Assembly: GCF_014697125.1 (NCBI RefSeq)
Contig: NZ_JACJRG010000018.1
Coordinates: forward strand, 62,001-126,000
Origin: Anabaena minutissima FACHB-250
GTDB lineage: Bacteria > Cyanobacteriota > Cyanobacteriia > Cyanobacteriales > Nostocaceae
Length of the DNA: 64,000 nucleotides
Reading direction: 5' to 3'
Both the position numbers and the translations under genes were made by a program. The notes beneath the pieces are model-generated. The model ran no database searches. It saw only the letters and a program-made list of their open reading frames with translations, and was not told where the DNA came from. Each line of letters begins with the position of its first letter. The stretch's first letter is position 1. Positions 53,350 through 61,513 of this stretch are shown in pieces.

Positions 53350-54090
53350 TTAACTCCCGTCTCCTGCATCGACAACCATACTTTTATTTAAAGCCTTTTG
53401 AGCAATTTTAGTGACATATATAGTGACACCAATAGTTGCAATTAAACCGAGAATTTGCATCGATAACTTCAGCATTTGCGTTTCTGGCGTGACTGGTTGA
53501 TTAGTCGTATCCAGCATTGCCAAATCCCCAGCTAAAGAACCAATGTAAACATACATCATAGTTCCCGGTAAAATCCCAAAAGAGCCTAAAATATAATCTT
53601 TCAGAGAGATTTGTGTCACTCCAAAAGCATAATTCAATAAATTGAAAGGAAACACAGGAGACAGACGCGTTAACAGGACAATTTTCCACCCTTCTTGTCC
53701 TACAGCTTGATCAATAGCTTTGAATTTAGGATATTTTGCTAGTTGTTTGCAAACCCAATCTCGTGATAAATAGCGTCCGATGAGAAAAGCCAGAGTTGCG
53801 CCCAGAATTGCTGCAATTAACACATAAACCGAACCCCAAACAACGCCAAATAAACAACCAGCTTTCAACGTTAGCAGCGAACCGGGGATAAATAATAAAG
53901 TAGCTAAATTGTAAATAATTATATAGGCGATCGCCCCCCAAACTCCCAGACTATTCACCCAAGTAAATAATGTGTCTAAAATTATTGGGAAATTAAATTG
54001 TCTTGCAGCGATTATTAATAGAACTACCAAACAACTTAACAGCAGGAGTTTAAGTTTGCCATTGAATCGCAGTTGATACTTGGGAATCAT
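53350..54090 (-). CDS. TVP38/TMEM64 family membrane protein
   Basis: 246 residues from ATG 54090 (AGGTGATCCC upstream). Same fold as the next gene: GAIAYIIIYNLATLLFIPGS, GVVWGSVYVLIAAILGA, RLSPVFPFNLLNYAFGVT, GTMMYVYIGSLAG. The pair clearly arose by tandem duplication and has diverged mainly at the ends. Gap to the second copy is 35 bp. Confidence 0.88.
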   Translation of the reverse strand: MIPKYQLRFNGKLKLLLLSCLVVLLIIAARQFNFPIILDTLFTWVNSLGVWGAIAYIIIYNLATLLFIPGSLLTLKAGCLFGVVWGSVYVLIAAILGATLAFLIGRYLSRDWVCKQLAKYPKFKAIDQAVGQEGWKIVLLTRLSPVFPFNLLNYAFGVTQISLKDYILGSFGILPGTMMYVYIGSLAGDLAMLDTTNQPVTPETQMLKLSMQILGLIATIGVTIYVTKIAQKALNKSMVVDAGDGS

Positions 54091-54326
54091 GGGATCACCT
54101 GAGTTTTTAATGTTCCTGTCAATCACTTACGGATGATTTTTATAAAAACAGCCGAAAACCTCAACATTCCTGAATTTTTGACAGTTCTCATCCCTACCTC
54201 CCCATAGAATATGCCACTTAGATGAGAATCAGCTTAAAAAACCATAAATTCTGCAAAAAACCCTCCGCAAACCTCTGCGATACTTTGCGTTTAAACTTCC
54301 GCCCTCAATTCACTAAACATCACAAA

Positions 54327-55028
54327 TTACTTAAAACCCCGACGATACAACTTACGCAGTCGTGCTGGTGGTACACCAAATAAATAGCCAATCACCACAA
54401 TTTGATTAATTAGAGTAGTTTTAAAGACACCCTTTTGCAACCATCTCCTAGCTGAAGTGATAACTGGTACAGCTATATTAGCTATTTTACCAATACGTTT
54501 TACACGCTGTATAAGTTCAAAGTCTTCCATGATAGGAGTTTCAGGAAAGCAGCCAATTTTTTGAAAGACTACCTTTGTCATAAAAATTGCCTGATCACCG
54601 TAGGGCATTTGCCAAAAATGCGATCGCCATTTTACCCCCCATTCCACCAATCTTAAAGCAAAAACTGGTGCATCTATCTGCAAAGTAAATGCACCAGCAA
54701 CCACCCCAGGCTGTTGCAGTGCTGTCCGAATCATCTCATCAAACCCAATGGGTAAACGTGTATCTGCATGGAGAAACAGCAAAATTTCCCCACTAGCCAC
54801 AGCCGCGCCTAGATTCATTTGCACGGCACGGCCAGGAGTAGATAAAATCACTTTGACACCCATAGCATCAGCTATAGCTACAGTCTCATCTTCAGAGCCT
54901 GCATCTACAACTATTATTTCTATATTTGTACTAGGTTGAGTAGTGAAAATAGCTTGTTTAATATTCGCTGCTTCATTGAGCGTGGGAATAATGATAGAAA
55001 TTTTAGTATTGTTAATATTTTGACCCAT
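54327..55028 (-). CDS. TIGR04283-type glycosyltransferase (arsenosugar-synthesis-like)
   Basis: 233 residues. GT2 N-terminus KISIIIPTLNEAANIKQAI, VVDAGSEDETV, LFLHADTRLPIGFD, and the family feature WRSHFWQMPYGDQAIFM. The family has been linked to arsenosugar synthesis in some bacteria and is often beside TVP38 genes. Here neighbours are two TVP38 and a MerA-like gene, but no arsM is seen, so arsenic function is not established. Confidence 0.85.
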   Translation of the reverse strand: MGQNINNTKISIIIPTLNEAANIKQAIFTTQPSTNIEIIVVDAGSEDETVAIADAMGVKVILSTPGRAVQMNLGAAVASGEILLFLHADTRLPIGFDEMIRTALQQPGVVAGAFTLQIDAPVFALRLVEWGVKWRSHFWQMPYGDQAIFMTKVVFQKIGCFPETPIMEDFELIQRVKRIGKIANIAVPVITSARRWLQKGVFKTTLINQIVVIGYLFGVPPARLRKLYRRGFK

Positions 55029-55183
55029 GAATAGTTACCCTTCCAAGGTAAATCATAAAATATCTGCTTTTCTCTGTGCGCTTCTATGGCTTATAAATCA
55101 TTTATATAACCACGGAGACACAGGTGACACAGAGATAAGAGATTAAAAAGGGATTTTTTGACGAAAATTTTTACAGGTGACAG

Positions 55184-55408
55184 ATGAAAGCTATTAGAGA
55201 ATATTGTTTGTGTCTTGGCAATAAAAAGATGATGCCGACGGCGGTAAAAGTTGCGCTGGTGGTTGGTTCTATATTATTTACGATTAATCATGGTGCAGCA
55301 CTGATCAAAGGTCAAATGACTCGCGATCGCTGGATTGCTGCAAGTTTAACTTACATAGTACCTTACTTAGTGAATATTCACGGTCAATACATTAGTCGTT
55401 ACAAATAA
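55184..55408 (+). CDS. nrtS: small nitrate/nitrite transporter NrtS
   Basis: 74 residues with two membrane segments: VKVALVVGSILFTINHGAAL and RWIAASLTYIVPYLVNIHG. This pattern is the NrtS family, small proteins shown in other cyanobacteria and bacteria to transport nitrate/nitrite, sometimes as a pair. Only one copy is seen here. Its 3' end overlaps by 17 bp the convergent SLOG-like gene. Recognition is by sequence pattern; function in this organism is inferred. Confidence 0.82.
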   Translation: MKAIREYCLCLGNKKMMPTAVKVALVVGSILFTINHGAALIKGQMTRDRWIAASLTYIVPYLVNIHGQYISRYK

Positions 55409-55796
55409 AGTTAGGTTTTGTGATGGTTACAGTCAAACGTCTGTCTATATTCTTCTGTGTTCCAGACCTCTTTTTACCTGGTCGTACCCAAGCAATATCT
55501 TTATGAGAATCAAGTGTCATTTGTTCATCGCGTTCTGCGTCACTTTTAAATCCACCACGAGTTGAAAATCCTACGTTATTTCGAGGACTCGTCAACATAT
55601 GGTAAACAATAACTGACTTTGTTTTTGTCAAGAGATACTGCTGTGCAAGTGTGTCAGCACCTTGTGCATCTCCAACCACAAAGCTCTCATTTTCTTCTAG
55701 AGCTTTATCAATCTTCAAGCGGTAGTGAAAATCAAATTCCGCCTCAGTTAGATCGAGGTGTCCACTAATAAAATTGACTATCTGCTTATTTGTCAT
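55392..55796 (-). CDS. SLOG-like Rossmann-fold protein (putative)
   Basis: 134 residues. N-terminal FISGHLDLTEAEFDFHY, then SFVVGDAQGADTLAQQYL, where G-x-x-x-GAD resembles the phosphate-binding site of SLOG/DprA-like nucleotide sensors. The C-terminus (HMLTSPRNNVGFSTRGGFKSDAERDEQM) is like DUF1273/YpsA relatives. SLOG proteins bind nucleotide-derived ligands. Tail-to-tail overlap of 17 bp with nrtS. Confidence 0.6.
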   Translation of the reverse strand: MTNKQIVNFISGHLDLTEAEFDFHYRLKIDKALEENESFVVGDAQGADTLAQQYLLTKTKSVIVYHMLTSPRNNVGFSTRGGFKSDAERDEQMTLDSHKDIAWVRPGKKRSGTQKNIDRRLTVTITKPNFICND

Positions 55797-55901
55797 AGCC
55801 CCCTTCTGCCATCAACTTGAAGATAATCCAATTCTTGTGATTTTGAGAGACAATTCTGAACGTTACATGAGCCAAAATAATAGAAGTAATTCTGAATAGT
55901 C

Positions 55902-56912
55902 ATGCTACTTTTCCTTCAAGTCCTTGTGTGCTTCATTTTAGTGATTCTAACAGGTGCAAAACTGTCACAAAGTGCCGATATCCTCGCAGAGAAAAGCGGA
56001 CTAGGCCGGACTTGGGTTGGGACAATCCTACTAGCAGGTGTGACATCCTTACCGGAATTAGCCACAGGGATAAGTGCCATTGTCATTTTTAATTCCCCCG
56101 ATTTGGCTGTAGGTGGTATTTTGGGGAGTTGTTTGTTTAATTTGCTGATTTTAGCACTACTGGATATCTTTACAGGCCCCGATCCTTTACTCAAACAAGC
56201 ACAAATAAGTCACGGATTAGCAGCGAGTCTCGGCTGTGTGATGCTGGGTATAGCTGCGGCTGGAATATTTTTAGCAAAAACGGAAATTAATTTAACTTTA
56301 GGATGGGTTGGTATTCCGAGCGTTTTACTCATTTTGCTTTATTTCGTTAGTGCTAAAGCCATTTCTCAATTTGAATCTAGACGACGGATGGAAGTTCTAG
56401 AGGAAGAAGAGGAGATTTTTCAATACGAACACATCACTATCCAGCAAGCCTATCGACAGTTCACTTTATTTGCAATTGCAATTGTAGTTTTAGGTATATG
56501 GCTGGCATTTTTAGGTGATCGAGTTGCTGAGGTGACTGGCTTAGAGAAGAGTTTCATCGGTGCGATTTTGTTAGCGACAGCAACATCTTTACCGGAAATC
56601 GCCGCATCTATCGCAGCTATTCGATTGGATGCCGTTGATTTGGCAGTTTCTAACGTTTTTGGTTCTAATTTGTTTAACTTGGCGATTTTAGGTATTTACG
56701 ATTTCGCCTATTTACCGGGGAGTTTGTGGTTAAATATGAGTCCTGTACATATTTTTACAGCTATTGTCGCAATGGTTATGACCTCAGTGGCGATCGCAGG
56801 TTTAATTTACCATGCCGTCAGTCGCTCCCGAATGTACATCACCTTAGATGGACTAACGATCATCTTTCTCTACATTGGCGGAATGTATGTTGTTTACCGT
56901 AATTTATCGTAA
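55902..56912 (+). CDS. CaCA-family sodium/calcium antiporter
   Basis: 336 residues in two inverted halves. Each has an alpha-repeat: TSLPELATGISAI...GGILGSCLFNLLIL and ATATSLPEIAASIAAIR...VSNVFGSNLFNLAI. The acidic central loop RRRMEVLEEEEEIFQYEH separates them. Exchanges Ca for Na or H at the plasma membrane. Only 1 bp separates its stop from the convergent Uma2 gene stop. Confidence 0.93.
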   Translation: MLLFLQVLVCFILVILTGAKLSQSADILAEKSGLGRTWVGTILLAGVTSLPELATGISAIVIFNSPDLAVGGILGSCLFNLLILALLDIFTGPDPLLKQAQISHGLAASLGCVMLGIAAAGIFLAKTEINLTLGWVGIPSVLLILLYFVSAKAISQFESRRRMEVLEEEEEIFQYEHITIQQAYRQFTLFAIAIVVLGIWLAFLGDRVAEVTGLEKSFIGAILLATATSLPEIAASIAAIRLDAVDLAVSNVFGSNLFNLAILGIYDFAYLPGSLWLNMSPVHIFTAIVAMVMTSVAIAGLIYHAVSRSRMYITLDGLTIIFLYIGGMYVVYRNLS

Positions 56913-56913
56913 A

Positions 56914-57504
56914 TTACGAATTACGAACAGCTTGCTCAAACTCAACCACGGCATCATATTGGTCAGGCATAGCGATATAATGCAACAATAAAGCAGGGTC
57001 TAAATCTGGAAAAAACCCACTTCTGGTAACTTCCTGATACTCACCACTCTCAGTCAGGCGGAAGATTTTTATAGTATGAGATTTCCAAAACCAAACTTCA
57101 GGTACTTTTTTGGGTTTGAATAACTCTTTCCTGTCAATAGTGCCACTGGTAACAATAACTTCAATCACAATGTCAGGAACTTCTCTTTCTTTACCGATGC
57201 TATAAGACTCATCTGGTGTACTAGAAGCGTACCCTTGTTCTTCCAGAGTGAAGCCACCACGTCTATAAAACCTGATACCCAATACTCTCATATAAGCTTC
57301 TAGCAGCAAGCCAACGGTACTTTTCACTTTTTCATGTTTATCTCCTATTGGGGACATGATCTCTAATACTCCTGACAAATATGACAGTCGGACACTGCGA
57401 TTGCCCAACAAATGTGACTCAATACCTTTGAACTGTTCCCAAGAAACATCCTTGAGAGTTACCAATTTTTCTTCTGTGGGCTGGTCTACAAGTGGGATGC
57501 TCAT
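56914..57504 (-). CDS. Uma2-family (DUF820) endonuclease-like protein
   Basis: 196 residues. PD-(D/E)XK-type core: LEIMSPIGDKHEKVKS, SSTPDESYSIGKEREVPDIVIEVIVTSG, and PEVWFWKSHTIKIFRL. Uma2 proteins are abundant in filamentous cyanobacteria; function unproven. Single gene. Confidence 0.9.
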   Translation of the reverse strand: MSIPLVDQPTEEKLVTLKDVSWEQFKGIESHLLGNRSVRLSYLSGVLEIMSPIGDKHEKVKSTVGLLLEAYMRVLGIRFYRRGGFTLEEQGYASSTPDESYSIGKEREVPDIVIEVIVTSGTIDRKELFKPKKVPEVWFWKSHTIKIFRLTESGEYQEVTRSGFFPDLDPALLLHYIAMPDQYDAVVEFEQAVRNS

Positions 57505-57600
57505 AACAACACTGCCTTAACAAGAATAATCATATGCTCACTCAATTTTAGTATTTAACAGAAGTTACCAGTGATAGAGACTAATATTTTTCCTCAAAAC

Positions 57601-57695
57601 TCATGACTCAGCACTCAAAACTCAAAACTCATTACTCAAAACTCATGACTCAGCACTCATGACTCAGCACTCCTCACTCATGACTCAGCACTGGT
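57601..57695. repeat. STRR array ACTCATG/ACTCAGC
   Basis: Twelve or more heptamers of ACTCATG, ACTCAGC, AACTCAA types in the Uma2-dapL spacer, ending some 35 bp before the dapL ATG. Confidence 0.9.
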
Positions 57696-57731
57696 AAGCT
57701 GTTTTATCTAGGTCTTTTTTTCAACTTGACT

Positions 57732-58967
57732 ATGGCAACTATTAACGACAACTACCTAAAACTCAAAGCTGGTTACTTGTTCCCGGAAATTGCGCGGCGG
57801 GTAAATGCCTTTGCCGAAGCTCATCCTGATGCTAAGATTATTCGTCTGGGAATTGGGGATGTTACCGAACCATTACCAGAAGCTTGCCGAACAGCAATGA
57901 TTCAAGCTGTGGAAGAAATGGGCGATCGCGCCACTTTCAAAGGCTATGGCCCAGAACAAGGGTATGCTTGGTTAAGGGAAAAGATTGCGGCTCAAGATTT
58001 CCAAGCACGGGGTTGTGAAATTGATGCCTCAGAAATTTTTATCTCGGACGGTTCTAAGTGCGACTCAGGTAATATCCTTGATATCTTCGGTGATAACAAT
58101 ATCATTGCTGTTACTGACCCAGTTTACCCCGTATATGTAGATACAAACGTCATGGCGGGACATACTGGAACTGCCAATGAACAAGGGGAGTTTGAGGGTT
58201 TAGTTTACCTCCCTGTCACCGCAGAAAACAACTTTACGGCAGAAATTCCTACCCAAAAAGTCGATTTAATTTACCTCTGTTTCCCCAATAACCCGACAGG
58301 TGCAACCGCCACTAAAGAACACCTCCAGGCGTGGGTAGACTATGCCAAAGCTAATAACTCGATTATTTTCTTTGATGCAGCTTACGAAGCATATATTACA
58401 GATCCAGCCCTGCCTCATTCTATATATGAAATTCCCGGCGCGAGAGATTGTGCCATTGAATTTCGTTCTTTCTCCAAAAATGCCGGCTTTACTGGAACTC
58501 GTTGCGCCTTGACTGTTGTACCTAAAACCTTGACAGGTAAAGCTGCCGATGGTTCTGATGTTGAACTATGGAAACTGTGGAATCGTCGTCAGTCTACCAA
58601 ATTTAACGGTGTATCCTACATTGTGCAACGAGGTGCGGAAGCTGTCTACTCTGAAGCTGGACAAGCACAAATTAAAGCATTAGTGAGTTTTTATCTAGAA
58701 AACGCCAAAATTATCCGCGAAAAACTCACCGCCGCCGGACTAGATGTATATGGTGGAGTAAACGCGCCTTACGTGTGGGTGAAGACTCCCAATGGTCTTT
58801 CTAGCTGGGATTTCTTTGATAAATTGCTGGATACCTGCAATGTTGTTGGTACACCTGGTTCTGGTTTTGGTGCTGCGGGTGAAGGCTACTTCCGCATTTC
58901 TGCATTTAACAGTCGCGAAAATGTAGAAGAGGCAATGCAGCGTATTATTAGTAACTTTACATCATAG
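57732..58967 (+). CDS. dapL: LL-diaminopimelate aminotransferase
   Basis: 411 residues from ATG 57732; a TTG two codons earlier is also open. Type-I aminotransferase: SDGSKCDSGNILDIFG, CFPNNPTGATATKEHL, PLP-lysine region FRSFSKNAGFTGTRC, and FRISAFNSRENVEEA. It makes LL-DAP from tetrahydrodipicolinate in one step, the lysine/peptidoglycan route used by cyanobacteria and plants. Confidence 0.95.
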   Translation: MATINDNYLKLKAGYLFPEIARRVNAFAEAHPDAKIIRLGIGDVTEPLPEACRTAMIQAVEEMGDRATFKGYGPEQGYAWLREKIAAQDFQARGCEIDASEIFISDGSKCDSGNILDIFGDNNIIAVTDPVYPVYVDTNVMAGHTGTANEQGEFEGLVYLPVTAENNFTAEIPTQKVDLIYLCFPNNPTGATATKEHLQAWVDYAKANNSIIFFDAAYEAYITDPALPHSIYEIPGARDCAIEFRSFSKNAGFTGTRCALTVVPKTLTGKAADGSDVELWKLWNRRQSTKFNGVSYIVQRGAEAVYSEAGQAQIKALVSFYLENAKIIREKLTAAGLDVYGGVNAPYVWVKTPNGLSSWDFFDKLLDTCNVVGTPGSGFGAAGEGYFRISAFNSRENVEEAMQRIISNFTS

Positions 58968-58991
58968 CTTCTCCGTTGTAGCCAGATTTTT

Positions 58992-59057
58992 GTAGGGTGG
59001 GCAATACTTTTAGTGATAAAACACCGATTTTTACCTTGCTGGCATTGCCCACCTTAC
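58992..59057. repeat. small palindromic element between dapL and trmFO
   Basis: GTAGGGTGGGCAAT (58992-59005) and ATTGCCCACCTTAC (59044-59057) pair at 13 of 14 positions around a 38-nt AT-rich centre. Typical of short dispersed elements of Nostoc. It could act as a terminator for dapL. Confidence 0.7.
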
Positions 59058-59130
59058 CGTTATTAAGAATGGTGCAGAATATAAATACCTTCCCAGGAAA
59101 TTTATCTTTAACAAACTAGGAATTACAAAA

Positions 59131-60450
59131 ATGACTATAGACAAACAACCAATACAAGTAATTGGAGGTGGACTAGCTGGGACAGAGGCTGCATGGCAAA
59201 TAGCCCAAGCTGGAGTGCCTGTAATTTTACATGAGATGCGCCCTAAACGCTTCAGCCCTGCCCATCATACAGAAGATTTGGCAGAATTAGTATGTAGTAA
59301 TTCCTTTGGGGCAATGGCAAGCGATCGCGCGGCGGGTTTGCTGCATGAAGAATTACGTCAACTAGGTTCTGTTGTTATATCCAAAGCCGATGAACACGCT
59401 GTTCCGGCTGGGGGTGCGCTGGCTGTAGATAGAGGACAATTTGGGCAAGATTTAACCCAAACTTTAGCCAGTCATCCTTTAATTGAATTTCGGCGAGGGG
59501 AAGTCCCAGCCATCCCTGAAGGAATAGTGGTTTTAGCAACTGGCCCCTTAACCAGTCCCGACTTAACAGAGGACTTGCACCGCTTCACTGGGATGGAATA
59601 TATGAGTTTCTTTGATGCGGCTAGCCCCATTATTGTGGGAGAGTCCATCAACCGCGATATTGCCTTTATGGCATCGCGTTATGACAAAGGTGAAGCTGCC
59701 TATCTCAATTGTCCCATGAACAAGGAGCAATATCTGCGGTTTTGGGAAGCACTGCGTCAAGCTGAACAAACAGAACTCAAAGACTTTGAGAGGGAAACCG
59801 CGAAATTTTTTGAAGCCTGTCTCCCCATTGAAGAACAAGCACAACGGGGAGAGGACACAATGCGTTACGGCCCCTTAAAACCAGTAGGGTTGTCTGATAG
59901 TCGCACCGGGGAACGTCCCTATGCAGTGGTGCAGTTGCGACAAGAAGATAAAGCCGGTCAGTTGTGGAATATGGTAGGCTTCCAAACAAATCTGCGTTGG
60001 GGTGAACAGAAGCGAGTCTTCCAAATGATTCCCGGTTTGGAGAAGGCGGAATTTGTGCGGTTAGGAGTCATGCACCGCAACACCTTTATTAATGCACCCC
60101 AGTTAATGCTACCGACTTTGCAATTTAAACAGCGTCCCACATTGTTGGCGGCTGGACAGTTGATTGGGACTGAAGGTTATACAGCAGCAGCAGCCGGGGG
60201 TTGTTTGGCGGGAATTAATGCTGCACGGTTAGCTTTGGGTAAAGAACCAATGATGCTTCCCAATACAACCATGATGGGGGCATTATTTGATTTTATCAGT
60301 TCCGCCTCACCTAAACATTTCCAACCGATGCCGCCCAATTTTGGCATTTTTCCCGATTTAGGGGTGAAAATCAAAAACAAACAGGAACGTTACGGACGTT
60401 ACCGCGATCGCTCCTTGGCTGATTTGGCTAGTTGGAAAACTAATTTGTAA
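59131..60450 (+). CDS. trmFO: FADH2-oxidising methylenetetrahydrofolate-tRNA-(uracil-54-C5)-methyltransferase
   Basis: 439 residues. FAD motif VIGGGLAGTEAAWQIAQAGVP, then the TrmFO signatures CSNSFGAMASDRAAGLLHEEL, AVPAGGALAVDRGQFGQ, MRYGPLKPVGL, VVQLRQEDKAGQLWNMVGFQTN and GQLIGTEGYTAAAAGG. It forms T54 in the tRNA T-loop using folate carbon. Single gene. Confidence 0.95.
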   Translation: MTIDKQPIQVIGGGLAGTEAAWQIAQAGVPVILHEMRPKRFSPAHHTEDLAELVCSNSFGAMASDRAAGLLHEELRQLGSVVISKADEHAVPAGGALAVDRGQFGQDLTQTLASHPLIEFRRGEVPAIPEGIVVLATGPLTSPDLTEDLHRFTGMEYMSFFDAASPIIVGESINRDIAFMASRYDKGEAAYLNCPMNKEQYLRFWEALRQAEQTELKDFERETAKFFEACLPIEEQAQRGEDTMRYGPLKPVGLSDSRTGERPYAVVQLRQEDKAGQLWNMVGFQTNLRWGEQKRVFQMIPGLEKAEFVRLGVMHRNTFINAPQLMLPTLQFKQRPTLLAAGQLIGTEGYTAAAAGGCLAGINAARLALGKEPMMLPNTTMMGALFDFISSASPKHFQPMPPNFGIFPDLGVKIKNKQERYGRYRDRSLADLASWKTNL

Positions 60451-60499
60451 GAGTTATTAGCCTTGAGAGTTTTCATTCCTATTTACCCCAAATCAATAG

Positions 60500-60517
60500 T
60501 ACGTATAATTATACGTA
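60500..60517. promoter_or_regulatory. perfect 18-bp palindrome, probable toxin-antitoxin operator
   Basis: TACGTATAATTATACGTA, 24 bp before the antitoxin ATG. It includes TATAAT-like sequence, so a bound repressor would block the promoter. Autoregulation by antitoxin is typical; the assignment to this operon is inference. Confidence 0.75.
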
Positions 60518-60541
60518 AAGATAATTGATAACGCATAAACT

Positions 60542-61036
60542 ATGAATCTGGGGAATTTGGGCAATATCTACTCAGATGAGCTAATTACAGCCACTGAATT
60601 GAATCGTCAACCTGGACGAGTTCTAGACAAAGCTTTAGAACGTCCAGTGACAATTACTCGTAATGATCAGTCTTTTGCGTTGTTGCGTCGGGAAGAAGTA
60701 AATTCTCTAGTTAAGACAGCAACACAGAGCAAAGCTGTTTTTGAAGGATTAACCGTGGCTTTTTCCCTATTATTGGGTAAAGAAATCGGTTTTGAGCATC
60801 CTTATCGATGGCTGAGTGTATTTGAACAAGATGAGCTGCAAGACTTTATCAAAGAACTCAGTGAGGCTTTTCGGTTAATAGATTCATCAACTACAGCATG
60901 GGAGATGATTGACGCGATTATTCATGAATGGTACGAGAGTGCGATCGCGATCGCTAGTCCTGAACTCACAGCAGCGTTTAGTGCTGAGACAGATGAAGTA
61001 CAGTTAACCAAGCCATCTGCTGAGAATATTGTGTGA
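60542..61036 (+). CDS. Phd/YefM-like antitoxin with C-terminal extension
   Basis: 164 residues. N-terminal 60 (ITATELNRQPGRVLDKALER, VTITRNDQSFALLRREEV) is the Phd/YefM DNA-binding fold. The extra C-terminal 100 residues (FEHPYRWLSVFEQDELQDFIKEL, AWEMIDAIIHEWYESA) are longer than usual, perhaps the toxin-binding part. It precedes and overlaps the toxin gene (GTGA overlap at 61033-61036). Confidence 0.75.
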   Translation: MNLGNLGNIYSDELITATELNRQPGRVLDKALERPVTITRNDQSFALLRREEVNSLVKTATQSKAVFEGLTVAFSLLLGKEIGFEHPYRWLSVFEQDELQDFIKELSEAFRLIDSSTTAWEMIDAIIHEWYESAIAIASPELTAAFSAETDEVQLTKPSAENIV

Positions 61037-61419
61037 ATAAGATGATGTCAGACAATCCAGCAGAAAATGCCAAAGTGGAGAATGTAGAGCCACCAGAAGT
61101 TGAATTGACGGCTTCTGCATTATCTGAGATAGAAAGCACTTGGTTAGTGGTAGCTAAAAATCGTCGAGTCAATCGAGACTGGGAAGCTTTAATGCAGCGT
61201 CATCCAGAAAACACACGTCGATGTTATGAGGATTTGTGTACTGCACCAACCACTAGACAGCCTGGCCGTGTTTTCCCTTTAAAGGGCAAACTTTATCAAG
61301 GTGCATGGGAATATGAAGTGACAAAAGGGGACAGAGTGTTTTACGTTCCTGATCAGGAACAGTTAAAAATCGTTGTTTATTACGCAGGAAAACATCCAAA
61401 TTCTGCACCTAAACCGTAA
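61033..61419 (+). CDS. RelE-like toxin (putative)
   Basis: 128 residues if the GTG at 61033 is used; ATGs at 61042 or 61045 are alternatives. The C-terminal half LYQGAWEYEVTKGDRVFYV and KIVVYYAGKHP is the RelE/ParE beta-sheet pattern. RelE-type toxins cleave mRNA on ribosomes. The N-terminal 35 are acidic and unlike the family. Overlaps the antitoxin stop. Pairing and palindrome make toxin-antitoxin the best reading. Confidence 0.7.
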   Translation: MNKMMSDNPAENAKVENVEPPEVELTASALSEIESTWLVVAKNRRVNRDWEALMQRHPENTRRCYEDLCTAPTTRQPGRVFPLKGKLYQGAWEYEVTKGDRVFYVPDQEQLKIVVYYAGKHPNSAPKP

Positions 61420-61513
61420 ATTACCGAACTCACAGACAGTTTGCTGTTAGATGTTCTTCAGTTTTGGGAACAATGTTATCTATGCTTGCAATCCCTTGGC
61501 TGAACATAACGGC

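Noticed and set aside
54327..55028. Arsenic-resistance island
   Set aside because: Only one gene of arsenosugar type is present; no arsM, arsB, arsC or arsR was seen.
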